A DNA stretch of 7,560 nucleotides from CADAWZ01 sp045114665 (GTDB lineage: Bacteria > Vulcanimicrobiota > CADAWZ01): assembly GCA_045114665.1 (NCBI GenBank), contig JBGUKW010000072.1, positions 1 through 7,560 on the forward strand. The letters are read 5' to 3'. The number at the start of each line of letters is the position of its first letter. Within the stretch, counting starts at the first letter, position 1. Made by a program: the position numbers and the translations under genes. This document shows, in pieces, positions 1 through 5,894 of this stretch. Below the pieces are notes generated by a model that was not told the origin of the DNA, did no database searches, and was given only the letters and a program-made list of their open reading frames with translations.

Positions 1-45
1 TATTATAATATTTTTAGTTTGTCAATATATTTTTATTGTTTTTTC

Positions 46-99
46 AAAAAAATAACGGACTTTCATCTCGGATATAAGTAACCGAGATGAAAGTCCGTT
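46..99 (-). terminator. Intrinsic terminator closing the minus-strand gene block
   Basis: A perfect 18-bp stem (arms 54-71 and 82-99) with a 10-base loop lies 20 bases beyond the stop codon of the DUF3737 gene. On the minus strand it is followed by one A and then seven T residues (52-46), the classic rho-independent layout. On the plus strand the stem is followed by TTTTC, so it could also stop a convergent gene entering from the left. It is the only terminator seen for the four minus-strand genes between 120 and 3714. The remaining bases 1-45 are AT-rich and hold nothing I can identify. Confidence 0.9.
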
Positions 100-119
100 T
101 TCTTAAAATATTCTATATT

Positions 120-965
120 CTAATATGTTTTTTCTATAATTTCAGTAGTCTCCCTTTTTATTATTGGATCATCAAATATTATTTCATCAATTTTATTTGC
201 AACAATTTTTCCTGAAATTGGATTCTTTATGCTATCAATACTTGTTATTACATCTGCATCAACTGTCGAATATTCAAAAGCAAGAGTTGTATTTAAAAGA
301 CGGCAATTTTTCAATACAAGATTTTCCATATAACAAAATCCCTGTAAACTCTCTATTGTACAATTTATAAAAGTAACATTTTTTGAATTCCAACCAATAT
401 ATTCGCCTGAAATGTAAGAATTTTCAATAACGACATTTTCGCAATTCCAAAATGAGTCTTTAGAAATCATCTTTGCATTTTTGATTTCAATATTACTACA
501 GGAATCAAAAGAATAATTACCTACCAAATTTAAACCATCGACTTTTATATTTTTACTGCCCATAGCAAAATAATCCCCCTTGGCTGAAATGTTTTTCATT
601 TCTATATTTTCACAATTCCAAAGAGTTTCATCTGCATGTGGAAAATCAACATTTATTAATTTTATATTTTTAGATCTTCTAAATCCCTTCGGGGCAGAAT
701 ATAAAACATCTTCAAGTGAAATGTTTTCAGTATACCAAATGCCAGCCCTTCCCATTTCAAAAAAAGAAGAATTTTTTACAACAATGTCTTTTGAATACCA
801 AAGAGGATATTTCCATTGAAACGATGAGTTATCAACTTGTATATTTCTGCTTTCTTTTAATGGAGACTCACCATCTGCAAAAATACAATCTTCTATCTGA
901 AGATCACGAGCTTTAAATAAAGCTCTTTCACCTGTCAAACGACTTGCTTTTACAATATGCAACAT
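120..965 (-). CDS. DUF3737 family protein, right-handed beta-helix fold
   Basis: This 281-residue protein matches my recollection of the DUF3737 family: an N-terminal TGERALFKARDL segment and a repetitive body. The body is a run of about ten beta-helix coils. A (K/E/R)-N-(I/V)-x-(I/V/L) step recurs near residues 41, 60, 81, 100, 120, 139, 158, 177, 196 and 215, a period of 19-20 residues, usually with an aromatic residue (LWY, IWY, LWN, SFW, GWN) a few positions before it. A short non-repetitive tail (about 235-281) follows. There is no signal peptide or membrane segment, so it is probably cytosolic. Pectate-lyase-like folds can be carbohydrate-active, but I see no catalytic signature and the family has no assigned function. 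The ATG is preceded by a weak purine-rich site (AGAAG/TGGA). The gene lies 50 bases behind the CMD-nitroreductase gene with no convincing promoter of its own, so co-transcription is likely. Confidence 0.9.
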   Translation of the reverse strand: MLHIVKASRLTGERALFKARDLQIEDCIFADGESPLKESRNIQVDNSSFQWKYPLWYSKDIVVKNSSFFEMGRAGIWYTENISLEDVLYSAPKGFRRSKNIKLINVDFPHADETLWNCENIEMKNISAKGDYFAMGSKNIKVDGLNLVGNYSFDSCSNIEIKNAKMISKDSFWNCENVVIENSYISGEYIGWNSKNVTFINCTIESLQGFCYMENLVLKNCRLLNTTLAFEYSTVDADVITSIDSIKNPISGKIVANKIDEIIFDDPIIKRETTEIIEKTY

Positions 966-1015
966 ATTTCCACTTCTTTCTTTTATAAAATGTATGTTAT
1001 GAAAAATATCATTTT

Positions 1016-1972
1016 TTATAAATATTTAACTATTTGATATAATTCTTTCTTTTTTGTGTGAAGAGGACTTGGATTACTATTTTCATCAGCATAACCTATT
1101 GGCATAATAAGTACCGATTTTTCATTTTTTGGGATATTAAAAGTTTCTTCAAGTTTTGAATTTGGAAAATAATTACACCAACAAGTTGAAAGTCCAAGTT
1201 CTGTAGCTTCAAACATAATATGAGTTGCTACAATACTTACATCTTCAACACCAGAATTAATACCTTCTTCAAGTGGATTTTTCCAAGTTTCATCTGTGTT
1301 ATAGGTGAATAATAAAACTGTTTTTGCACCATATCCACAATGCGTCAATTCTTTTAATTTTGCAAGTGATTTTTCACTTTGAATAACATAAATTCTATGG
1401 GGCTGTTGATTTTTTGCTGTAGGAGCAAGATTTCCTGCTTCTAAAACCCTATTTAATTTTTCTTTTTCGATAGGCTTATCTGAAAATTTTCTAACAGAAT
1501 ATCTTTTTTTAGCAAGTTCAAAAAATTTATCTGTAGAAACATTTGCAGATTCTGATTTGTCATTTCCATAAACTTCTCTAATAAGCGGAAATGTACTCCA
1601 AGCCTTTGGCCAACCGCAATAAAAAGCCAACTGAGTTACAATTTCAACAGCTTCTTCTCTTGTTATTCCATGTTTTTTTCCAATTTCTAAATGAGCCTTT
1701 AATTGTGGATAAAGTCCTGCTGAAAACAATGCAGAAATAGTAATCATACTTCTATCTCTTGCACTCAATTTATCTTCTCTTGACCATACTTCACCAAACA
1801 AAACATCATCATTTAATTCAGCAAATTTTGGAGCAATATCTCCTAAAAGATCTCTTCCTGCCGTCTGTTTTTTTGACATATTATTTCTTACCTCCGCAGA
1901 TAAAATATTATTATTTAAAAAAAATAAGCATATTAAAAATGCAAAAAAAGCAGAAATATATTTTTTTAACAT
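1016..1972 (-). CDS. Exported fusion: carboxymuconolactone decarboxylase-like domain plus nitroreductase
   Basis: The 318-residue protein has three parts. Residues 1-26 look like a Sec signal peptide: LysLys at 3-4, a hydrophobic core ISAFFAFLICLFFL, and probable cleavage after LSA at 26. Residues about 32-135 form a carboxymuconolactone decarboxylase (AhpD-like superfamily) domain with FGEVWSRE, SARDRSMITISAL, AHLEIGKKHGI and LAFYCGWPKAW. It lacks the CxxC pair of AhpD peroxidase partners, so it is closer to the decarboxylase branch. From about residue 145 to the end is an FMN-dependent nitroreductase-fold domain: RYSVRKF, then APTAKNQQPH (flavin/phosphate contacts), then LSTCWCNYF and a PIGYA segment. 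The substrate is unknown; a quinone, nitro or enone reductase role is inference. ATG 1972 has AAGGA eight bases upstream. An in-frame TTG at 2008 has no ribosome site and was rejected. A second ATG at 1879, after the signal peptide, has GGAGG eleven bases upstream and would give a 287-residue cytosolic form. Confidence 0.88.
   Translation of the reverse strand: MLKKYISAFFAFLICLFFLNNNILSAEVRNNMSKKQTAGRDLLGDIAPKFAELNDDVLFGEVWSREDKLSARDRSMITISALFSAGLYPQLKAHLEIGKKHGITREEAVEIVTQLAFYCGWPKAWSTFPLIREVYGNDKSESANVSTDKFFELAKKRYSVRKFSDKPIEKEKLNRVLEAGNLAPTAKNQQPHRIYVIQSEKSLAKLKELTHCGYGAKTVLLFTYNTDETWKNPLEEGINSGVEDVSIVATHIMFEATELGLSTCWCNYFPNSKLEETFNIPKNEKSVLIMPIGYADENSNPSPLHTKKKELYQIVKYL
1891..1895 (-). 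promoter_or_regulatory. Internal strong Shine-Dalgarno site (GGAGG)
   Basis: GGAGG on the minus strand lies eleven bases before an in-frame ATG at 1879, inside the codons for the predicted signal-peptidase cleavage region (Ala-Glu-Val-Arg). It matches the anti-Shine-Dalgarno sequence better than the AAGGA (1981-1985) before the upstream ATG at 1972. The second ATG opens MSKKQTAGRDLLG, which looks like the usual start of stand-alone decarboxylase-domain proteins as I remember them. It may drive a cytosolic isoform, or be a relic of the gene before it gained a signal peptide. Confidence 0.55.
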
Positions 1973-2013
1973 AGAGTTTTTCCTTTTTATTAAGTTTATA
2001 ATCTTCAAAATAA

Positions 2014-2046
2014 ACTATAACACATTTGAGTTACTCTAAGTCAAAT
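2014..2046 (-). promoter_or_regulatory. Promoter with overlapping palindrome, upstream of the CMD-nitroreductase gene
   Basis: On the minus strand, TTGACT (2044-2039) is followed 19 bases later by TATAGT (2019-2014), preceded by an extended -10 TG (TGTTATAGT). The spacer and -35 box carry an inverted repeat: ATTTGA (2024-2029) pairs with TCAAAT (2041-2046), and the centre-left holds the odd palindrome GAGT-T-ACTC (2028-2036). That position suits a repressor operator. The promoter begins three bases after the stop codon of the zinc-ribbon gene, so the CMD-nitroreductase and DUF3737 genes can be expressed apart from the upstream pair. Confidence 0.6.
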
Positions 2047-2048
2047 AT

Positions 2049-3368
2049 TTATTTCAAAATTTTATATAAAAATTTGGGCTTCAAATATTCAATTTTTACA
2101 GGCTTTGAATAAATTGTACATTCATCTGACATTTCTGTTCTTCTCAGTAAATCAAAACTTTTCACATTTTCTCCACTATCAAACAAAGAAAATACCCCAT
2201 TTTCCCTCTGCTTTACGACAGCAGAACAAGAACCAGTCTGACCATTTATAGCAATTCTCAAAAGTTTATCTTCTTTTGGAAGTTGACATTCTAAATAATA
2301 TATAGGAACAAATATCATACTATAACTGTGATTTCTTCTCCAATCACGAGATTGCTTGAAAATTTTAACTTTTTGTAAATCAAAAGTTTGTTCTATTCTC
2401 TCTGTTACACGATAATTTGTTATTGTATTCAAATATCCAATATTATCAACTCCATTTATATGACCAAGAATAAATATATCCCCAATTATATAAGCAGGAG
2501 AAAATGGCTCCATTTTGCTAAAATCCCAAGAAAAAATGCGATCACATAGAAGAACATCAAGAGCTAAATTTTTGGGAACTCCCCAATTAATCCACTCCTG
2601 ATAAACCTGAAATCTTCCCTTATTCGATTCAATCTCAACCCTTATTCTAAAATCAGATAATTCATAAGGGAAAAAATATTTTTTCAAGTATCCCTTCTCA
2701 AATAAAAACTCTATTGGGAAGTCATTTATCGAATTTCTTGATAAAATTTTCCTTGCAAGATGTTTTGCATAACCTTCTTCTATTTCAAAAGGCAAATACC
2801 AATATGGCATACCTAAAAATTTTGGGCCAAAAATATAAGCCTTATTATAATAGCCAAATTTTACAACTTCTTCTCGTGGATATGAATAATTGCAATATTT
2901 ACAAAGAAAAATATTTTCATTTGCAAACCCTTCAACCTCGTTGGCACAATTAGGACAAGTAAAATAAAGTGTTTTTCTCTCAGTTATTAATTTATAGGCT
3001 TCTTCATCAAGATTTTTTAAATATTCATCAATAGGAACCCAACGGACATTATTTGCATTATAGTTAATATATTTATCTTTTGACTTTAAACGAAATCCAC
3101 CTTTGTATAAATTTACTGGATATTCGCTTTCATCAAAATTCCAATATTGCATAAAAGCAGTATGTGGAAGTTTTAATATACAATCTTCAACTTCTGTTTT
3201 TTGATGACGAAAACGCATTTTTTCAGCGAATTTAGTAAAATCATAAGGACTAAATTCTCTTTTATGTCCACAGTAAAAACATACAAAAGAATTTTCTAAT
3301 GTATGGGGATACATAGGACCACTGCAATTTGGGCATTTCATAATAACGACAGTGTCAGAACTTTTCAT
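2049..3368 (-). CDS. Double zinc-ribbon protein of unknown function
   Basis: This 439-residue protein has two zinc ribbons with identical spacing: Cys12, 15, 30, 33 (CPNC-x14-CFYC) and Cys138, 141, 156, 159 (CPNC-x14-CKYC). They are separated by about 105 residues containing aromatic motifs. The large C-terminal region ends with FVPIYYLE (353-360) and RIAINGQTGS (371-380). This resembles the VNGQTG motif of bacterial proteins labelled TFIIB-type zinc-ribbon-containing, sometimes misnamed PriA-like. There is no helicase motif and no membrane segment. It probably binds a nucleic acid or protein partner through the ribbons, but the function is unknown. The ATG at 3368 has AGG nine bases upstream; that site overlaps the TAG stop of the cupin gene, and the 10-base gap suggests translational coupling. 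The next Met (residue 10) has no ribosome site. No terminator follows the stop codon. Confidence 0.85.
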   Translation of the reverse strand: MKSSDTVVIMKCPNCSGPMYPHTLENSFVCFYCGHKREFSPYDFTKFAEKMRFRHQKTEVEDCILKLPHTAFMQYWNFDESEYPVNLYKGGFRLKSKDKYINYNANNVRWVPIDEYLKNLDEEAYKLITERKTLYFTCPNCANEVEGFANENIFLCKYCNYSYPREEVVKFGYYNKAYIFGPKFLGMPYWYLPFEIEEGYAKHLARKILSRNSINDFPIEFLFEKGYLKKYFFPYELSDFRIRVEIESNKGRFQVYQEWINWGVPKNLALDVLLCDRIFSWDFSKMEPFSPAYIIGDIFILGHINGVDNIGYLNTITNYRVTERIEQTFDLQKVKIFKQSRDWRRNHSYSMIFVPIYYLECQLPKEDKLLRIAINGQTGSCSAVVKQRENGVFSLFDSGENVKSFDLLRRTEMSDECTIYSKPVKIEYLKPKFLYKILK

Positions 3369-3378
3369 TTTTCGCTAC

Positions 3379-3702
3379 CTAAAAAATAACAGTGTATAAA
3401 ACTAAATCTTCTTTTCCATCATTTATAATCAGATGTTCTGAACCTTTAGGGCAGATATGACAAACACCTGGAATTAATTTTTCCTGTTTACCATCGCAAA
3501 ACGCAACACCAGTTCCGCTTGCAACAAAATTTAGATCATTTCCTGTTTTTTGAATATGTTTTCCAATAGAAGCCCCTGCAGGAATTCTACTGACTATAAT
3601 CCTTGCGAATTTATCAGAAAACATCTTGGCAAAAACAATTCCTGATCCCCCATTCATATTTTCAAATTCAGATTCTTTTATTTTATAGAAATCTATTAAC
3701 AT
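3379..3702 (-). CDS. Small single-domain cupin with an altered metal site
   Basis: This 107-residue protein is a single cupin barrel. Counting from the upstream alternative Met at 3714, motif 2 fits the consensus exactly (G83, P89, G91, H94, N98). Motif 1 is altered: the HxH pair is His53-x-Gln55, and the usual Glu is Asp60, followed by six residues and Gly67. Two of the four standard metal ligands are therefore replaced, so the metal it binds, or whether it binds one, is uncertain. Cupins of this size are often binding or sensing proteins rather than enzymes. Start choice: ATG 3702 has GGAG six bases upstream, whereas the in-frame ATG at 3714 (MEKK extension, 111 residues) has no ribosome site and its own codons supply that GGAG. 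It is the first gene of the minus-strand block and lies divergent to codA. Confidence 0.85.
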   Translation of the reverse strand: MLIDFYKIKESEFENMNGGSGIVFAKMFSDKFARIIVSRIPAGASIGKHIQKTGNDLNFVASGTGVAFCDGKQEKLIPGVCHICPKGSEHLIINDGKEDLVLYTVIF

Positions 3703-3708
3703 TTTTTT

Positions 3709-3712
3709 CTCC
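3709..3712 (-). promoter_or_regulatory. Shine-Dalgarno site deciding the cupin start
   Basis: GGAG on the minus strand is followed by six A residues and then ATG at 3702-3700. This near-ideal spacing favours the shorter 107-residue cupin over the ATG at 3714, which overlaps the site itself. Confidence 0.7.
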
Positions 3713-3738
3713 ATAAATAATTTTTATGTTACAAAAAT

Positions 3739-3790
3739 ATTATAATATACCTATCAAACAAAAAGCAATTTTTTTTTTGATAGGTATAAT
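3739..3790. promoter_or_regulatory. Divergent promoter region with a shared 12-bp inverted repeat
   Basis: The arms ATACCTATCAAA (3747-3758) and TTTGATAGGTAT (3776-3787) are perfect inverted repeats, and weaker A/T pairing continues inward to a five-base loop. For the minus-strand cupin, TTGCTT (3768-3763) and TATAAT (3744-3739) are 18 bases apart, so the repeat covers the spacer and -35 region. For plus-strand codA, a perfect TATAAT sits at 3785-3790 on the other edge, but no convincing -35 precedes it. The symmetry suggests one regulator controlling both directions. The rest of the gap to codA (3791-3905) is AT-rich leader with no riboswitch-like structure that I can recognise; its codA ribosome site AAAGGG is at 3892-3897. 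Confidence 0.6.
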
Positions 3791-3905
3791 TACAAGAGTT
3801 TTCAAAATTACCGTATCATTATAACAAATTTTCAAAAAAAAGGAAATAAAATCAATTTAAAAAAATAATATAAAATAAAATAACATTTATGAAAGGGTAA
3901 GCAAA

Positions 3906-5150
3906 ATGATATACACAAATTGTCATATTGAAAATAATCCTGAAATAAAGGATGTTGTTGTTGAAAATGGCAAAATCAAAGAGATTATTCCACACAGAGA
4001 ATATTCTTCAGAAATTGAAACAATCGACTTAAACGGAAAATTAGTTATTCCTCCATTTGTTGAAAGCCATATTCATCTTGATGCAACACACACAGCTGAA
4101 AAATTTCATTTTCTGCACTCTGCTTCTGGATCATTGTTTGACGGAATTTCAAATTGGGCCAAAATCAAGGCAGAATTAACAGAAGAGAGCATTTACCAAA
4201 ATGCACTTACAGCAGTAAAACAAGAAGTCAGCCACGGTGTCCAATTCATCAGAACTCATGTCGATACAGATTCTGTAAATAATCGTGCAATAAAGGCATT
4301 ATTGAAATTAAAAGAAGATTTAAAAGAACTTGTAACAATGCAATTAATCGCTTTTCCACAGGACGGAATCGAAAGCCACGCAGGGGCAAAGGAAAAAATG
4401 AAAGAAGCCTGCAAATTAGGAATTGATGGCATAGGTGCAATTCCACATTATGAATATTCTCACGAATATGCAGTTGCTTCTTTAGATTTTGCAACTTCTT
4501 TAGCTGCAGAAAATGGATTACTTGTAGATGTACACTGTGATGAAACAGACGATCCCTCTTCAGTTGGTCTTGAAACACTTGCAGTAAAAGCCATTGAATA
4601 TTCACTATATGATCGAGTAACAGCAAGTCATACAACAGCAATGCACTCATATAGTGATGCCTATATGGGAAGAAGAATACACGGATTTATCGACAGTAAA
4701 ATAAATTTTGTTGCAAATCCACTTGTAAATGTCAGTCTTCAGGGTAAATTTGATACATTCCCCAAAAGAAGAGGAATCACTCGTGTAAAAGAATTGCTCA
4801 AAAATGGTCTCAATGTCTCATTTGGACACGATGATATTCAAGATCCTTGGTATCCAATAGGAAATGGAAATCTTCTTGAAGTTCTTTCTATGGGATTGCA
4901 TTTAACCCACATGCTCTCTCATGAGGAAGTTATGAATGCCTATAAATTGATAACTTACAATGGTGCAAAAACACTTCATATTGATGACAAAAACTATGGA
5001 ATAAAAGAAGGCAATCCTGCAAACTTTATCGTTCTCGATTCAGATAATTTCTATAATGTTATGATAAATAAAGCTATAGTTTTGTATTCTATAAGAAATG
5101 GAAAAATTTTAGCAGAAACAAAGCCTGCAGTAACAAAATTAAATATTTAG
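3906..5150 (+). CDS. codA: Cytosine deaminase
   Basis: Cytosine deaminase hydrolyses cytosine to uracil and ammonia in pyrimidine salvage, in the cytosol. The 414-residue protein is colinear with E. coli CodA as I remember it, with long near-identical stretches: DVHCDE, RVTASHTTAMHSY, INFVANPLVN, KRRGITRVKE and FGHDD..DPWYP. The amidohydrolase metal and catalytic residues are all present: His55 and His57 (HIHLD), His210, Glu213, His242 and Asp309. Gln151 (FPQDGI) corresponds to the substrate-contacting Gln of CodA. The ATG has AAAGGG eight bases upstream, and the length is normal for the family. It is monocistronic: divergent from the cupin gene and followed directly by a terminator. The cytosine permease codB, often next to codA, is not in the window, so cytosine entry must depend on a gene elsewhere. 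Related amidohydrolases (isoguanine or creatinine deaminases) are less likely given the close match. Confidence 0.96.
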   Translation: MIYTNCHIENNPEIKDVVVENGKIKEIIPHREYSSEIETIDLNGKLVIPPFVESHIHLDATHTAEKFHFLHSASGSLFDGISNWAKIKAELTEESIYQNALTAVKQEVSHGVQFIRTHVDTDSVNNRAIKALLKLKEDLKELVTMQLIAFPQDGIESHAGAKEKMKEACKLGIDGIGAIPHYEYSHEYAVASLDFATSLAAENGLLVDVHCDETDDPSSVGLETLAVKAIEYSLYDRVTASHTTAMHSYSDAYMGRRIHGFIDSKINFVANPLVNVSLQGKFDTFPKRRGITRVKELLKNGLNVSFGHDDIQDPWYPIGNGNLLEVLSMGLHLTHMLSHEEVMNAYKLITYNGAKTLHIDDKNYGIKEGNPANFIVLDSDNFYNVMINKAIVLYSIRNGKILAETKPAVTKLNI

Positions 5151-5162
5151 TATCCAGTGAAT

Positions 5163-5204
5163 AAAGCCTGCCTAAAATTGAATTTAAGCAGGCTTTTATT
5201 TATA
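5163..5204 (+). terminator. Intrinsic terminator of codA, possibly bidirectional
   Basis: AAAGCCTGC (5163-5171) pairs with GCAGGCTTT (5188-5196). After one mismatch, TAAA (5173-5176) pairs with TTTA (5183-5186), closing a six-base loop. TTTTATTTATA follows on the plus strand. It lies 12 bases after the codA stop. On the minus strand the stem is followed by TTTATT, so it may also end the convergent transcript from the right-hand block. Confidence 0.85.
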
Positions 5205-5209
5205 TTAAG

Positions 5210-5320
5210 TTACTTCTTTTTTACAAATACAATTTCATATATAGAATATAAAATGTAAGCTATAATTACATAAATTGCAATTTCCACAAATGCACAAACA
5301 CTATAAAGAATTGGCATCAT
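5210..5320 (-). CDS. Possible 36-residue membrane peptide, or displaced C-terminus of the upstream gene
   Basis: This short frame starts MMPILYSV and is almost one transmembrane helix, ending in KKK and a stop. GGA about six to seven bases upstream is a weak ribosome site. The same frame is open further upstream to 5401, overlapping the last 61 bases of the 142-residue gene in another frame. There it reads a protein-like segment WKYYKFNWYRDDAVSCLFGC. It may therefore be the true C-terminus of that gene, cut off by a frameshift between about 5341 and 5404, rather than an independent peptide. I do not recognise the family. Confidence 0.35.
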   Translation of the reverse strand: MMPILYSVCAFVEIAIYVIIAYILYSIYEIVFVKKK

Positions 5321-5340
5321 TAAACATCCAAACAGACAAC

Positions 5341-5769
5341 TTACAGCATCATCTCTATACCAATTAAATTTGTAATACTTCCAAGTATATACACTGGAAT
5401 CTTAACTGCACTGTCAACTACATTATATATTATTGGAAAATGTGGAAAAATATGTTCACGAAAGAAATGAAAGAATAGAAAAATACATATACCTAACAAA
5501 AATATTTTTTTTCTCTTTTTATCCAAACTGTCGATATATTTTTCTTGAATATTCTCATGAAATCTCTCACGCAATGAAGCTTCATTAACTAATACATCAT
5601 TGAGCCAATAAAGCCCTTTACAAATGGAGCTGTTTTTACCTAATATCAATTTCATTGGTTCAATAATACTAAATCTTTTTAATCTTTCACTAAAACTATC
5701 ATTTTTGTGTAAAGATTCGTTATCAAGGTAATAATCACACTCTTTAGGTATCCTCTTTTTTTTCCTCAT
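5341..5769 (-). CDS. Unknown membrane-anchored protein, possibly frameshifted at both ends
   Basis: I do not recognise this 142-residue protein. A charged, probably cytosolic part (residues 1-88; Lys/Arg-rich start, a Ser/Glu/Arg middle, then LDKKRKK) precedes a transmembrane helix at about 89-103 (IFLLGICIFLFFHFF). A second, weaker hydrophobic segment lies at 121-142. The ATG at 5769 has no ribosome site. It sits inside a 36-codon frame (5854-5744) that does have one, and a run of eight A residues lies where removing one base would join the two. At the other end, an alternative frame (5401-5210) carries a further transmembrane segment. The three pieces joined would make one basic protein of about 214 residues with two or three helices. 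It lies 40 bases behind the MATE gene (measured from the small frame) and is probably co-transcribed. It may be a decayed gene, a phase-variable gene, or one affected by sequencing error. Confidence 0.55.
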   Translation of the reverse strand: MRKKKRIPKECDYYLDNESLHKNDSFSERLKRFSIIEPMKLILGKNSSICKGLYWLNDVLVNEASLRERFHENIQEKYIDSLDKKRKKIFLLGICIFLFFHFFREHIFPHFPIIYNVVDSAVKIPVYILGSITNLIGIEMML

Positions 5770-5854
5770 TGATTTTATACAATAAATATGCTTTCTTGTG
5801 TTTTTCTCTTCTTCTCTTATATAAGCCTTTTTTATCTTTATTAAAACGCTTCAT
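5744..5854 (-). CDS. 36-codon basic leader frame with the real ribosome site, overlapping the 142-residue gene
   Basis: The frame encodes a very basic peptide beginning MKRFNKDKKGLYKRRREKHKK and ending KKEDT before a TAA. AAGGGA (5868-5863) lies eight bases before the ATG and is the best ribosome site in this locus. It overlaps the start of the 142-residue gene by 26 bases, and the overlap contains an A8 run (minus strand of 5763-5756). Read with seven A residues, it continues in frame into the larger gene (..NEEKKRIPKE..), giving about 170 residues. It is thus either the true N-terminus of that protein or a coupled leader peptide. Confidence 0.5.
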   Translation of the reverse strand: MKRFNKDKKGLYKRRREKHKKAYLLYKINEEKKEDT

Positions 5855-5894
5855 AATCTCATTCCCTTTTTTTATTCAAATCACAAAAAATATT

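Noticed and set aside
1925..1972. Lipoprotein signal (Cys15 of the CMD-nitroreductase) instead of a Sec type I signal
   Set aside because: The residue before Cys is Ile and the Cys sits in the middle of the hydrophobic core, so it does not fit a lipobox, even a relaxed one.
1973..2008. Extension of the CMD-nitroreductase frame upstream to a TTG at 2008
   Set aside because: No ribosome site precedes the TTG, the extra 12 residues would sit awkwardly before a typical signal peptide, and ATG 1972 has AAGGA at ideal spacing.
3747..3787. The 12-bp inverted repeat as an intrinsic terminator
   Set aside because: It lies between two divergent gene starts where no transcript needs ending, and it is AT-rich with no clean T tract after the stem on either strand; an operator fits better.
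3799..3837. Direct repeat TTTTCAAAA (3799-3807 and 3829-3837) as an operator pair
   Set aside because: Nine A/T-dominated bases repeat easily by chance in such AT-rich DNA, and similar strings occur elsewhere in the window.
3791..3905. Purine/pyrimidine riboswitch in the codA leader
   Set aside because: No GC-containing paired helices or recognisable conserved core are present; the leader is nearly all A and T.
4249..4650. Open frame on the minus strand inside codA, and similar open frames at 164-370, 1759-1974, 2714-2953 and 6124-6453
   Set aside because: They lie opposite well-recognised genes, have no family resemblance or ribosome sites, and are expected by chance as mirror frames.
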